Below are positions 45,676-53,504 of a DNA stretch of 64,000 nt, in pieces. Each line of letters begins with the position of its first letter. Positions within the stretch are counted from its first letter, which is position 1. The notes beneath the pieces were generated by a model, which worked only from the letters and a program-made list of their open reading frames with translations, had not been told where the DNA came from and ran no database searches. Origin of the DNA: Serratia rhizosphaerae (GTDB lineage Bacteria > Pseudomonadota > Gammaproteobacteria > Enterobacterales > Enterobacteriaceae); NCBI RefSeq assembly GCF_009817885.1, contig NZ_CP041764.1, positions 4,030,001 through 4,094,000 of the forward strand, written 5' to 3'. The position numbers and the translations under genes were made by a program.

Positions 45676-46758
45676 GTGACAGGGATTATCTCAATACTGA
45701 CGTGTTTATTGGCCTTGGTGACCATTGCGCCGATTTCAACGCATCCGGCCTGGTGGGTTCGCGTATGGGATTTCCCCCGTTTGCAGATACTGGCGCTGGC
45801 GTTATTGACGCTGTTGCTGAATGTGACGCTGCTGCCCTGGTCATCGCCGTGGGTCTGGGGCCTGGCGGTAGTCAATCTGGCCTGTGTGATTTATCAGGCG
45901 CGCTGGATTTATCCTTATACGGCGCTGAGCAAGCCGCAGGTGCTGGATTTTACCGGTTATGAGAAAAAGCCGCGCGTGCGCATACTGGTCGCCAATGTGC
46001 TGACGCCGAACCGCCATGCGGAAAAGCTGCTGGCGCTGGCGGCGGCGGAGCGGCCGGACGTGCTGGTGGCGGTGGAAACCGACGGCTGGTGGGAGCAACA
46101 GCTGGCGCCGCTGGAACAGGATTACCCCTATACGCTGAAATGCCCGCAGGACAACCTGTACGGCATGCACGTCTATTCGCGTCTGCCGCTGAGCGACGCG
46201 GAGATTCAGTATCTGGTGGATAAGGAGATTCCGTCGATGCATATGCTGGTGCAGTTGGACAACGGGCCGCAGGTGCGCTTGCACTGCGTACACCCGATGC
46301 CGCCCAGCCCGACGGAGAATGATGAATCGGAAGACCGCGATGCAGAACTGGTGCTGGTGGGAAAAAGCGTGGTCGATGCCAAAACGCCGGTGATCGTCAC
46401 CGGCGATCTGAACGATGTCGCCTGGTCCACCACCACGCGGTTATTCCTGAAAATCAGCGGGCTGCTTGATCCGCGCCGCGGTCGCGGCATGTACAGCACC
46501 TTCCATGCCGGCTATCCGTTTTTACGCTGGCCGCTGGACCACGTTTTTCACAGCGATGATTTTGTGCTGGGCAGCCTGCGCCGCCTGCCCTCGATTGGCT
46601 CTGACCACTTCCCGATCATGGCCGAACTGGTGTACTCGCCGAAGAAGGGCGCACAGCAAGAGAGCCTGCAGCGGGAGAGCGAGGATGAGGCGCTGGCTCA
46701 GGAGAAACTGGCCAGCACCGACGCCACGCCGGCGGACGTCCACGCCCCCGGCGCCTGA
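45676..46758 (+). CDS. Membrane-anchored endonuclease/exonuclease/phosphatase family protein
   Basis: 360-residue protein with about three N-terminal helices (within residues 1-70) and an EEP-fold domain. Metal and catalytic motifs include ANVLTPN near residue 107, VAVETDG, VTGDLNDVAWS near 240 and SDHFPI near 315. Relatives include YafD-like proteins; the substrate (phosphodiester of nucleic acid, lipid or other) is unknown. The GTG start follows AAGAGGAAC. The C-terminal ~40 residues are acidic and low complexity. Confidence 0.85.
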   Translation: MTGIISILTCLLALVTIAPISTHPAWWVRVWDFPRLQILALALLTLLLNVTLLPWSSPWVWGLAVVNLACVIYQARWIYPYTALSKPQVLDFTGYEKKPRVRILVANVLTPNRHAEKLLALAAAERPDVLVAVETDGWWEQQLAPLEQDYPYTLKCPQDNLYGMHVYSRLPLSDAEIQYLVDKEIPSMHMLVQLDNGPQVRLHCVHPMPPSPTENDESEDRDAELVLVGKSVVDAKTPVIVTGDLNDVAWSTTTRLFLKISGLLDPRRGRGMYSTFHAGYPFLRWPLDHVFHSDDFVLGSLRRLPSIGSDHFPIMAELVYSPKKGAQQESLQRESEDEALAQEKLASTDATPADVHAPGA

Positions 46759-46760
46759 TG

Positions 46761-46788
46761 CCTTGCCCCACCGCAGGGTGGGGCAAGG
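46761..46788. terminator. Convergent hairpin between phosphatase-family and quinone oxidoreductase genes
   Basis: Perfect 12-bp stem CCTTGCCCCACC/GGTGGGGCAAGG with a four-base loop. It fills the gap between the two stop codons. The tails are weak. Confidence 0.65.
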
Positions 46789-46789
46789 G

Positions 46790-47794
46790 TTATAGGGTGA
46801 GCATAATCTTGCCGATGTGCGCGCTGGATTCCATCAGCCGGTGCGCTTCGTCCGCCTGCGCCAGCGGGAAGGTCTGAAAGATTTGCGGTTTGATGGCGCC
46901 GCGCTCCAGCAGCGGCCAGACTTTTTGCTGCAGGTCGGCGGCGATTTGTGCTTTATCCTGCACGCTGCGCGCGCGTAAGGTGGAGCCGGTATGCGTCAGG
47001 CGCTTCAGCAGCAGCGGCATCAGGTTGAGCTCTTTCACCACGCCGTTTTGGGTGCCGATTTGCACAATGCGCCCCTCCATCGCCGCTGCCTGATAGTTTT
47101 TCGCCAGGTACTCTCCGGCGATCAGATCGACAATCACATTGGCGCCCTTACCGTTGGTCGCTTTCATCGTCTGTTCGACGAAGTCTTCCGTGCGGTAGTT
47201 GATCGCCGCATCGGCGCCGAGCGCCAGGCTGGCGGCGCGTTTTTCTTCTGAACCGACGGTGGTGATCACATGGGCGCAAAACGCCTTGGCCAGCAGGGTG
47301 GCGACCGTGCCGATCCCGGAAGTGCCGCCGTGGATCAGAACGGTTTCACCGGCCTGCAGGTGACCGCGCTGAAAGACGTTCACCCAGACGGTGAAGAAGG
47401 TTTCCGGAATGGCGGCGGCTTCTGTCATGCTGAAGCCTTTGGGAACCGGCAGTGTGTTGCTTTCATGCACCTTGCAGTATTCGGCGTAGCCGCCGCCGGC
47501 GATCAGGGCACAAACGCTGTCACCGACGTGATAGTGCTGGACGCCTGTGCCGACGGCGACCACCTCCCCGGCGATCTCCAGCCCCGGGATATCGGATGCG
47601 CCCGGCGGTGGCGCATAGTGTCCGCGCCGCTGCAGTACGTCCGGACGGTTAACCCCTGCGGCGGCGACCTTGACCAAAATTTCTCCCTGCGCCAGTTCTG
47701 GCAGCGGGCGCACGGCGGGCTGCAGCATTTCCGGGCCGCCGGCGGCGGTAATCTCAATAACGCGCATCTGCTCGGGCAGGTGTGTGACGGTCAT
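46790..47794 (-). CDS. NAD(P)H-quinone oxidoreductase, PIG3/QOR family
   Basis: 334-residue zinc-free medium-chain dehydrogenase. The N-terminal catalytic domain contains GVNRPDVLQRRGHY and PGLEIAGEV. The cofactor motif is HGGTSGIGTVATQ-like (HGGTSGIGT) near residue 153. It reads like the p53-inducible PIG3 (TP53I3) type of quinone oxidoreductase. AAGGAG lies before the ATG. A single gene; the physiological quinone is unknown. Confidence 0.9.
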   Translation of the reverse strand: MTVTHLPEQMRVIEITAAGGPEMLQPAVRPLPELAQGEILVKVAAAGVNRPDVLQRRGHYAPPPGASDIPGLEIAGEVVAVGTGVQHYHVGDSVCALIAGGGYAEYCKVHESNTLPVPKGFSMTEAAAIPETFFTVWVNVFQRGHLQAGETVLIHGGTSGIGTVATLLAKAFCAHVITTVGSEEKRAASLALGADAAINYRTEDFVEQTMKATNGKGANVIVDLIAGEYLAKNYQAAAMEGRIVQIGTQNGVVKELNLMPLLLKRLTHTGSTLRARSVQDKAQIAADLQQKVWPLLERGAIKPQIFQTFPLAQADEAHRLMESSAHIGKIMLTL

Positions 47795-47953
47795 GCGGTT
47801 CTCCTTATTGAATGAGGCGATGCTACTCTCAGTGTAGATAAGCGTTGCGGGACAGCATGATGAGAATGTTACAGCAAGCCGATGCGGAGGATGTAGAAGA
47901 AAGGGCGCTTGACGGTCAGAAAGCAGTAAAGCGCCGCCGGAAGCGGCGTAGGA

Positions 47954-48163
47954 TTAATCATTAGGAGGAATGCGAAATCCTTTCAATGAAACAACGAAGT
48001 GCTCTTTTCCCTTGGTAATTTTGGCGCCGCGATCGCACCATAAACTGGCGAGCTGAAAGAAATCATCGCTGCCGATATCGTACGCCAGCTCAATTTTTTT
48101 CGCCGTGCCGGAACGGATAAGTGTTTCCGCCTGCTGATGGTTAACTGCTTTTATTGTAGCCAT
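47954..48163 (-). CDS. Small hypothetical protein, 69 residues
   Basis: Not recognised. A soluble, mixed-charge 69-residue product beginning MATIKAVNHQQAETLIRSG, with no signal or helix anchor. AGGGAT lies seven bases upstream of the ATG, a good ribosome site, and the codon use looks like its neighbours. It stands alone. Confidence 0.65.
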   Translation of the reverse strand: MATIKAVNHQQAETLIRSGTAKKIELAYDIGSDDFFQLASLWCDRGAKITKGKEHFVVSLKGFRIPPND

Positions 48164-48294
48164 AGACGATCCCTGGAATAAACCGATAAGGATAGGGCGC
48201 TTATTATCATATGGCTTTATTGTGACGGCAGTGTGACGTTAATGTTACGGCATGGCGGAAGGACAAGCCGGGCCTTTCCCCGGCAAGGTATCGC

Positions 48295-48411
48295 TTAGCG
48301 GTCGTTTGGACGCACCAAACTGCTTTTTTTGACGCCTTTGAAGTGTTTATACATCGCAAAACCTGCGATGCCGGCCAAACCGGCCAAAAGTAATAAGTAT
48401 TCAGTCGCCAT
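48295..48411 (-). CDS. Very small single-helix membrane protein, 38 residues
   Basis: Product MATEYLLLLAGLAGIAGFAMYK plus a basic tail (KGVKKSSLVRPNDR): one helix followed by a positive cytoplasmic end, a common design for regulatory microproteins. GAGG lies seven bases before the ATG. Longer in-frame upstream starts give unlikely protein sequence. Function unknown. Confidence 0.6.
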   Translation of the reverse strand: MATEYLLLLAGLAGIAGFAMYKHFKGVKKSSLVRPNDR

Positions 48412-48515
48412 AACATGACCTCGGTAAAATGCCCTGGAAGGGGCATATTTGTGACGGAAGTCACGTTGAACGGCAATGAGAAGATTCCTGAAGCGCGGAT
48501 CCGGAACGCAGAGAT

Positions 48516-48540
48516 AAAAAAAGCGCCTATAGGGAGGCGC
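48516..48540 (-). terminator. Orphan terminator on the minus strand
   Basis: GCGCCT, six-base loop, AGGCGC and seven T's, read on minus. No credible protein gene ends here, so a small RNA from about 48600-48720 is possible. Confidence 0.7.
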
Positions 48541-48972
48541 ATAAAAATTTACAACACAGCTTGTAGTGTCCATCACCAGGAGGCGTGGTGAACATACCGG
48601 TATCTTATGGCCTTGGACAGTAAGAGGATATAGGGATAACTCCGAAAGCCGTCGCGGGGAGGAGATAGGTAAAAATAACGCGCTGTGAGCTAAAAACACG
48701 CATAAGGCGTAAAAACTGAACAAATGACGGACTTTAACGCCGCCGATGACGAAAAGGGTTGCTATTAAACGCCCGTCGTGCGTTAATGCAGGCGGCCTGT
48801 TGGTACAGACCTATTTATGCACGACATTTTGAGTAAAGTAGTTCAAATCTAGAGCGTTATCCCTGATAACCTTCTTTGACGAATTTCCTTTCCGGTGCCT
48901 CCATAAGTAACTGATAACCGGCTATTTAACGCTGCCGATGGCGGCTAACATATTTTATTAAAGGAAATCGAC
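48541..48972. other. Intergenic region upstream of the cold-shock gene
   Basis: 432 bases without a convincing gene. It contains the cspE-like promoter and long 5' leader on plus, and probably the start of the minus-strand transcript that ends at 48516. Confidence 0.5.
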
Positions 48973-49185
48973 ATGTCCAACATGATCAAAGGTCAAGTGA
49001 AGTGGTTCAACGAGTCTAAAGGTTTTGGTTTCATCACTCCTGCAGACGGCAGCAAAGACGTGTTCGTACACTTCTCTGCAATCCAGGGTAACGGCTTCAA
49101 AACTCTGGCTGAAGGCCAGGACGTTCAGTTCTCTATCGAGAACGGCGCTAAAGGTCCATCTGCGGCTAACGTTACCGCTATCTAA
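48973..49185 (+). CDS. cspE: Cold-shock domain protein, CspC/CspE-like
   Basis: 70-residue OB-fold RNA chaperone. The RNP1 motif is KGFGFITP and RNP2 is DVFVHFSAI. It matches CspC and CspE of E. coli about equally (VKWFNESKGFGF, GNGFKTLAEG), so the symbol is tentative. AAGGAAAT precedes the ATG, and a strong terminator follows. A long leader upstream suggests post-transcriptional control. Confidence 0.93.
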   Translation: MSNMIKGQVKWFNESKGFGFITPADGSKDVFVHFSAIQGNGFKTLAEGQDVQFSIENGAKGPSAANVTAI

Positions 49186-49207
49186 TCGGCATCCACGCTG
49201 ATTAACT

Positions 49208-49233
49208 AAAAACCCGCCAAGGCGGGTTTTTTT
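49208..49233 (+). terminator. Terminator of the cold-shock gene
   Basis: AAAAACCCGCC and GGCGGGTTTTTTT around a two-base gap, 22 bases after the stop. Confidence 0.92.
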
Positions 49234-49363
49234 GTGTCTGGTGGAAAAGATTTTTTGTTGGATGAAGAGCACTTCTCTAGTGGCGCTTCGCATAACCAAT
49301 CGATCGCCTACAGGCCAGGCCTGTAAACCAGGGAAGGCGAATCCAACCCCTGTTTCACCGTGG

Positions 49364-49795
49364 TTACTCGGTATACTCACTGCGATAAATTTCGACACTC
49401 ACTAAATTTAATTCCGTTGATTGATAAAAAGATACGACATCTTTGCTGTGTGGAGAGCGCCAGCATTCAGCTTCTGTCTGGCATTGCTTCTGTGGTTCAT
49501 AACCTTCAGAAGTCAGGTAGTCGCGAATCTTGCTGGTATCGGTTGTGCCGTTGAACTGTATACCGAATACAAACGCCTGCGGACCACTGATATTGCTATA
49601 ATTAAACTCATAATCTTTTGAAATTTTTGGTATTTTTTTTAACAGGTCCGGTGTGTAATATTCATACTCCCGCGTATCTTGTTCGGTATAGTGGGCGCTG
49701 CTGGCAAATTCCATCTTCACGTATGGCAAGACCGCTGTCAGTACCATACCGGCGGCTAATATTACGCCCATCGCTACAGCTACACTTTTTCTCAC
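49364..49795 (-). CDS. Membrane-anchored hypothetical protein, paralogue of 24180-24638
   Basis: Unrecognised 143-residue protein with one N-terminal helix (residues 4-24) and a soluble domain probably in the periplasm. It shares MEFASSAHYTEQD, YTPDLLKKIPKIS and a two-cysteine region with the product at 24180-24638 but lacks its Val-Met repeat. The GTG start overlaps the stop of the upstream gene as GTGA, indicating coupling. Function unknown. Its pairing with the upstream gene is repeated elsewhere in the window. Confidence 0.75.
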   Translation of the reverse strand: MRKSVAVAMGVILAAGMVLTAVLPYVKMEFASSAHYTEQDTREYEYYTPDLLKKIPKISKDYEFNYSNISGPQAFVFGIQFNGTTDTSKIRDYLTSEGYEPQKQCQTEAECWRSPHSKDVVSFYQSTELNLVSVEIYRSEYTE

Positions 49796-50505
49796 AGACC
49801 ACTCCTGTTGTTGTCGGCACCTAAAACTATAAAGGTTTTATCATGCTGGGGAAGCATCACGTTCCCAGACTGAAAATCGCTATAAGGAACGACCGTACGC
49901 ATAAACGAGGGAAGAACGCTTTTATACGGTTTAGCGTTAGGGAATTTTTCTGGATCGGGGAACAGGAGGGGCAGAAACGTCTTGTTTTTCCAATTGCCGA
50001 TTTTGCCATAATGATCCCAGCGCCTTAGGGCTTTTGCTTTACTGACTGGACGTAACAGGTGGAAAGGGTTATGGACAGATACTACGCGATAAAACCCTAA
50101 CAGGTCAGAGACCAGATCTTCACCACTGAATCCGCTGTCGGTCACCAGATTATTAGGAAATGAGCTTTGGAACGACTCAAATCTTAATGCCATCGACATC
50201 ATCATCGCCAGAGCGATGCTTTTCTGTTCATAATCGTGGCGGCCATGTTTGACCTGCCACGTCATTACCTTCCCTGAGCGAACAAGGCCCCATCGTGATG
50301 TCATGCCCTGAGAATACGTGACATCGTAAAACTCTTTCCCCGATGCTTCTCCTTGCGCAATTTTATTCAGGAGATAACGAATATCTGTACCTTGTGCATG
50401 TCCAAGATCCACCCATCCAAGTACTTCCGTATAAACTAAGCCTCTATTTTGGAAAGGGGCTTGCGAACCATCAATGATGTCTGACCTTTTGCTCATCCTT
50501 GGCAT
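49792..50505 (-). CDS. Hypothetical protein, first gene of a duplicated two-gene module
   Basis: Unrecognised 237-residue soluble protein with no signal peptide. Conserved-looking blocks are YTEVLGWVDLGHAQGTD near residue 20 and VVPYSDFQSGNVML near the C-terminus. The histidine and aspartate in the first could be catalytic, but that is speculation. A 3' remnant of a relative lies at 24635-24742, again directly before the small membrane protein gene. The start at 50505 (MPRMSKRSD) is uncertain; 50496 is an alternative. Confidence 0.65.
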   Translation of the reverse strand: MPRMSKRSDIIDGSQAPFQNRGLVYTEVLGWVDLGHAQGTDIRYLLNKIAQGEASGKEFYDVTYSQGMTSRWGLVRSGKVMTWQVKHGRHDYEQKSIALAMMMSMALRFESFQSSFPNNLVTDSGFSGEDLVSDLLGFYRVVSVHNPFHLLRPVSKAKALRRWDHYGKIGNWKNKTFLPLLFPDPEKFPNAKPYKSVLPSFMRTVVPYSDFQSGNVMLPQHDKTFIVLGADNNRSGL

Positions 50506-50529
50506 CCTTTTATTCCATTGTACGTTCAA

Positions 50530-50981
50530 TGTAACCGGATGGAATGGTGCTTATCAATTCCCTCACATCTCAATTTTATACGACGACATCACAATTTTTT
50601 GACTGCACCGTAGCAACATATCTGCTGCCTGTATATCTGCACCAGTATGTATCCGTTGCGCTACGATAATCATTTAAGGTGTTGTGGAACTATTTGTTTT
50701 TATTATGATTAATGTGGGCGTTGCCGGGTTTGAAAATGAGATTTGCCGATGAAAAAAAGCCCGCCGATTCTGGCGGGCAAAAGTTCCTTGTTACTTCTTC
50801 ATTTGCAGGCACCTCTCTGGGGGGAGACACCGTGATACAGACTACCCGTAGGCGGTGTAAGATTCTGCCGGCAGAGTGTTAAGAATGCGAAAAGTCGCGG
50901 CGGCAGATAAAATAGTAGCCGGATGCCAGTCAGTGGCGCACGGTGTTATACACTGAGAGCAACGAATGAGGAGAGGTAGCG
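50530..50981. other. Intergenic region upstream of dsrB
   Basis: 450 bases without a protein gene. It holds a minus-strand terminator (50752-50778), so a transcript beginning between about 50850 and 50950 on minus is plausible, and the dsrB promoter. Confidence 0.5.
50752..50778 (-). terminator. Second orphan terminator on the minus strand
   Basis: GCCCGCC, six-base loop, GGCGGGC and seven T's when read on minus. No minus-strand protein gene lies between it and dsrB, so it may end a small RNA. Confidence 0.75.
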
Positions 50982-51182
50982 ATGAAAGTCAACGATCCGG
51001 TAACGGTGAAGACCGACGGCGGTCCGCGGCGTCAGGGGACTATTCTGGCGGTGGAAGTCTTTAATGAGGGCACGATGTATCTGGTGGCCCTGGAGGATTA
51101 TCCGGCCGGCGTATGGTTCTTCAATGAGATAGACAGCCGCGACGGCACCTTTGTCGAACCGCGCAATGCGCGGAAAGATTAG
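50982..51182 (+). CDS. dsrB: DsrB family protein
   Basis: 66-residue protein that reads like E. coli DsrB from memory (MKVNDPVTVKTDGGPRRQG, EGTMYLVALEDYPAGVWFFNE). The function is unknown. A clear GAGGAGAGG lies upstream of the ATG. In E. coli, dsrB is also beside rcsA, and the same pairing is kept here. Confidence 0.92.
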   Translation: MKVNDPVTVKTDGGPRRQGTILAVEVFNEGTMYLVALEDYPAGVWFFNEIDSRDGTFVEPRNARKD

Positions 51183-51204
51183 CTGAGCTGACCAGTTTCT
51201 GCGT

Positions 51205-51435
51205 TCAGAAAGTAGTTTTTCCGGTTATTTTCACCCTACGTAATGATAACGTCATGCCGGTATACTGGCGCTGGTCATCATTAATATGAATAACCCGCTG
51301 CGGCAAAAAAATGTCGCAGTCAGGCGCTTCATGTTTAATGACAAAATACGTAGTCATACGTAATTTTGTGGTTATTCGAACCAGGCTATAGCCGATTATT
51401 GCGGTGATATTCCCGTCATTAACGACTATTGACAA
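51205..51435 (-). CDS. Doubtful small ORF downstream of rcsA
   Basis: 76 codons from a TTG inside the end of rcsA, or about 50 from an internal ATG at 51360. The 17-base overlap with rcsA could reflect coupling, but no family is recognised and the composition is ordinary. Listed because the region would otherwise be empty; may not be a gene. Confidence 0.25.
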   Translation of the reverse strand: MSIVVNDGNITAIIGYSLVRITTKLRMTTYFVIKHEAPDCDIFLPQRVIHINDDQRQYTGMTLSLRRVKITGKTTF

Positions 51436-52051
51436 ATATTCCGCTGGTCAGCGTATCGGTTAACCGCACCACGTGATAGATGATCTGTTTATTATGCGTT
51501 TTAATCTTGCGTTTGATATTCCCTTTATGGGAGGAGACCGTCTTTGCTTTAATTTGCATCTGGTCGGAGATCTGGATGGTGCCCTGTCCGGACATCCACA
51601 TACGCAGCATATTTGATTCGGTTTGGCTTAGCGTGACGGGCGTTTGGTCCAGAGTGGTCTTCTCTGAGCGGGTGGCCGGCTTGCGTTCCAGGTAGTGGCT
51701 CAGCAGCTGGTTCATCGTCTCCGGCTTGATCGATTTCGACGAGATGATGACATTTTTACGTACATATAAGTAATCGTCAAAATGCACATTGGTGATGGCC
51801 ATAAAGATGAAGAACAGCGTATCCGGATGCAGCGAGATCACCCGTTTAATGCGTTCCGTTGCGTTGCTTTCATGGATGAAGCAGTCTTCGTTAATAAATA
51901 CCAGACTGGGTTTCAAACGCGTGCACTTCTCGTGCAGATTATCAATGTCGGTCGCGGCGTTTATTTGCCGTTTTTTCACACCGTTTGATGTCAGGTAATC
52001 CGTTAGACCCAATCGCGTATAGCTGCATGAGTCCATAATGATCGTTGGCAT
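51419..52051 (-). CDS. rcsA: Capsule synthesis transcriptional regulator RcsA
   Basis: 210-residue auxiliary regulator that forms a heterodimer with RcsB to activate exopolysaccharide genes and its own promoter. In E. coli it is kept low by Lon and by H-NS. It follows E. coli RcsA closely: the N-terminal block MDSCSYTRLGLTDYL, FINEDCFIHE, and the LuxR-type HTH MSGQGTIQISDQMQIKAKTVSSHKGNIKRKI-like region near residues 145-180 are clear. GGGGGT lies before the ATG. An RcsAB-like box lies 90 bases upstream. Confidence 0.95.
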   Translation of the reverse strand: MPTIIMDSCSYTRLGLTDYLTSNGVKKRQINAATDIDNLHEKCTRLKPSLVFINEDCFIHESNATERIKRVISLHPDTLFFIFMAITNVHFDDYLYVRKNVIISSKSIKPETMNQLLSHYLERKPATRSEKTTLDQTPVTLSQTESNMLRMWMSGQGTIQISDQMQIKAKTVSSHKGNIKRKIKTHNKQIIYHVVRLTDTLTSGIFVNSR

Positions 52052-52140
52052 ATTGCACCCCCACTTAAATCCGTTTTACCGCGGTAATAATGAGAAAAAG
52101 CCTGAAAGCCAAAAGGCAAAAAAATCAAAATATCACTAAT

Positions 52141-52154
52141 TAAGAATGTTCTAC
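52141..52154 (-). promoter_or_regulatory. RcsAB-like box proximal to rcsA
   Basis: TAAGAATGTTCTAC matches the RcsAB consensus TAAGAATATTCCTA in 11 of 14 positions. It lies 90 bases upstream of the rcsA start codon, fitting autoregulation. Confidence 0.55.
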
Positions 52155-52354
52155 CAACAAACGCGAAGCGGCTCAATGATATTTTCTGACTAACCTTATC
52201 AAACCGATGAATTCATAAGTTTGACTTAAGTTAGCATAACGCTTCGTCAGCGTCCCCAGATCACAACATCCGTCCTGTAGCCTAAGACAGCTAAGCCTCG
52301 CTCGCCTGTTCATCGAGTCTGTTTATCATGTCACGATTTTAAATTTTAGATTGC

Positions 52355-52368
52355 TAGGAAAATTCTTA
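52355..52368. promoter_or_regulatory. RcsAB-like box, distal
   Basis: The minus-strand reading TAAGAATTTTCCTA differs from the RcsAB consensus at one position. It lies about 300 bases upstream of rcsA and 400 upstream of the GNAT gene, so its target is open. Confidence 0.55.
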
Positions 52369-52766
52369 AAAAAAATTCATGTGTTGTTTTTTTGATTGTT
52401 ATCGGCCTGTTTTTTGTACGTATTTTTTCTTTCCAGACGCCATTGGTAGCAGAAAATTCCTATAATTCACTGGGTTAGGTGCGTTATCGATTTTGTTGAG
52501 AATAGTAATCTTTTCATTTTGTATCATTATAGCCCTTTGATTGTCACATTCCCTTAATATTTCCGGCGTATTTTTTGCCCATCAAAACAATACGGAACAA
52601 ACAATTAGCTTTTTGTTGATGATTCGTTAATGAAAATGTGACAGAGGAGCACCTACCCATTGGTTTTCCTGAACTATTGCCGCCGAAATTTTCTGTGTGA
52701 CGCTTGCGTCCTGCGAACGTTCCGCTTAATTTGCTTGGGCTAACCCATTCTATGAAGAGGTCGACG

Positions 52767-53504
52767 GTGAGGAATAATCCGTTTGGTCAATGTATCGGCG
52801 ATGCGTTGCCTGAGTGGCAAACCGCAGATGAGCCGGGGCTACAGGCGTTATGCGGGCGATTCTGTCGCCTGGAGCCGCTGGATGTCCAGCGTGATGCCGC
52901 GGCGCTGTTTCACGCCTACCAGTTGGCTAATAACGACCGCGACTGGACTTACCTTCCTAATGAACGTCCGCAAACGCCGGATGAATTTACCCGTTATCTG
53001 CAGGGCCAGGCTCAGGCCGTCGACCGGAAAACCATGACGGTGATCGATCAGCGCAGCGGCAGAGCGATTGGCCACTGTGCTTTTTGGCGTATTGACCGGG
53101 CCAATGGCGTCGTTGAGCTGGGCATGATCAACTGGTCGCCGCTGATGCAGCGCCAGGCAAGCGGTAGCGAAGCGATTTTTCTGATGCTGCGTCATGTTTT
53201 TGACGATCTGGGCTATCGGCGCTGCGAGTGGAAATGCGACCACCTTAACGCGCCGTCGCGTGCGGCGGCGCTGCGCTTTGGCTTCAGTTTTGAAGGCACC
53301 TTCCGTCAGGCCGTGGTGGTCAAAGGGCGCAACCGGGATACCGACTGGCTGTCAATGCTGGACCATGAGTGGCCGCAGCGCCGTGCGGCATTCACTGCCT
53401 GGCTTGCTGTCGACAACATTGACGACGATGGCCGGCAAAGGCAGCGGCTGCAGGCGTTTGCCACGTGGCATGCAGACCATTCTGCCGCAGTTAGTTCGCT
53501 GTAA
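52767..53504 (+). CDS. GNAT family N-acetyltransferase (RimJ/RimL-like)
   Basis: 245-residue acetyltransferase of the RimL-type branch. It has an N-terminal region with RLEPLDVQRDAAALF, a central strand-turn AIGHCAFWRID, and the acetyl-CoA region QASGSEAIFLMLRHVFDDLGYRRCEWKCD near residue 155. The GTG at 52767 has AAGAGG six bases upstream and is preferred; an ATG 15 bases earlier has no ribosome site. The C-terminus overlaps the convergent decarboxylase gene by 14 bases. Relatives modify small molecules or ribosomal proteins; the substrate is unknown. Confidence 0.85.
   Translation: MRNNPFGQCIGDALPEWQTADEPGLQALCGRFCRLEPLDVQRDAAALFHAYQLANNDRDWTYLPNERPQTPDEFTRYLQGQAQAVDRKTMTVIDQRSGRAIGHCAFWRIDRANGVVELGMINWSPLMQRQASGSEAIFLMLRHVFDDLGYRRCEWKCDHLNAPSRAAALRFGFSFEGTFRQAVVVKGRNRDTDWLSMLDHEWPQRRAAFTAWLAVDNIDDDGRQRQRLQAFATWHADHSAAVSSL

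Larger units (their letters stand above)
52052..52766. other. Long AT-rich non-coding region upstream of rcsA and the GNAT gene
   Basis: About 0.7 kb between divergent genes with no credible ORF. It is markedly AT-rich (for example 52320-52640) compared with the surrounding sequence, and holds two RcsAB-like boxes. Such a region fits H-NS silencing as known for rcsA in E. coli. Confidence 0.6.

Noticed and set aside
48207..48542. A 111-codon minus-strand frame overlapping the 38-residue membrane protein gene
   Set aside because: It overlaps the better-supported small gene in another frame, has no ribosome site and crosses the orphan terminator.
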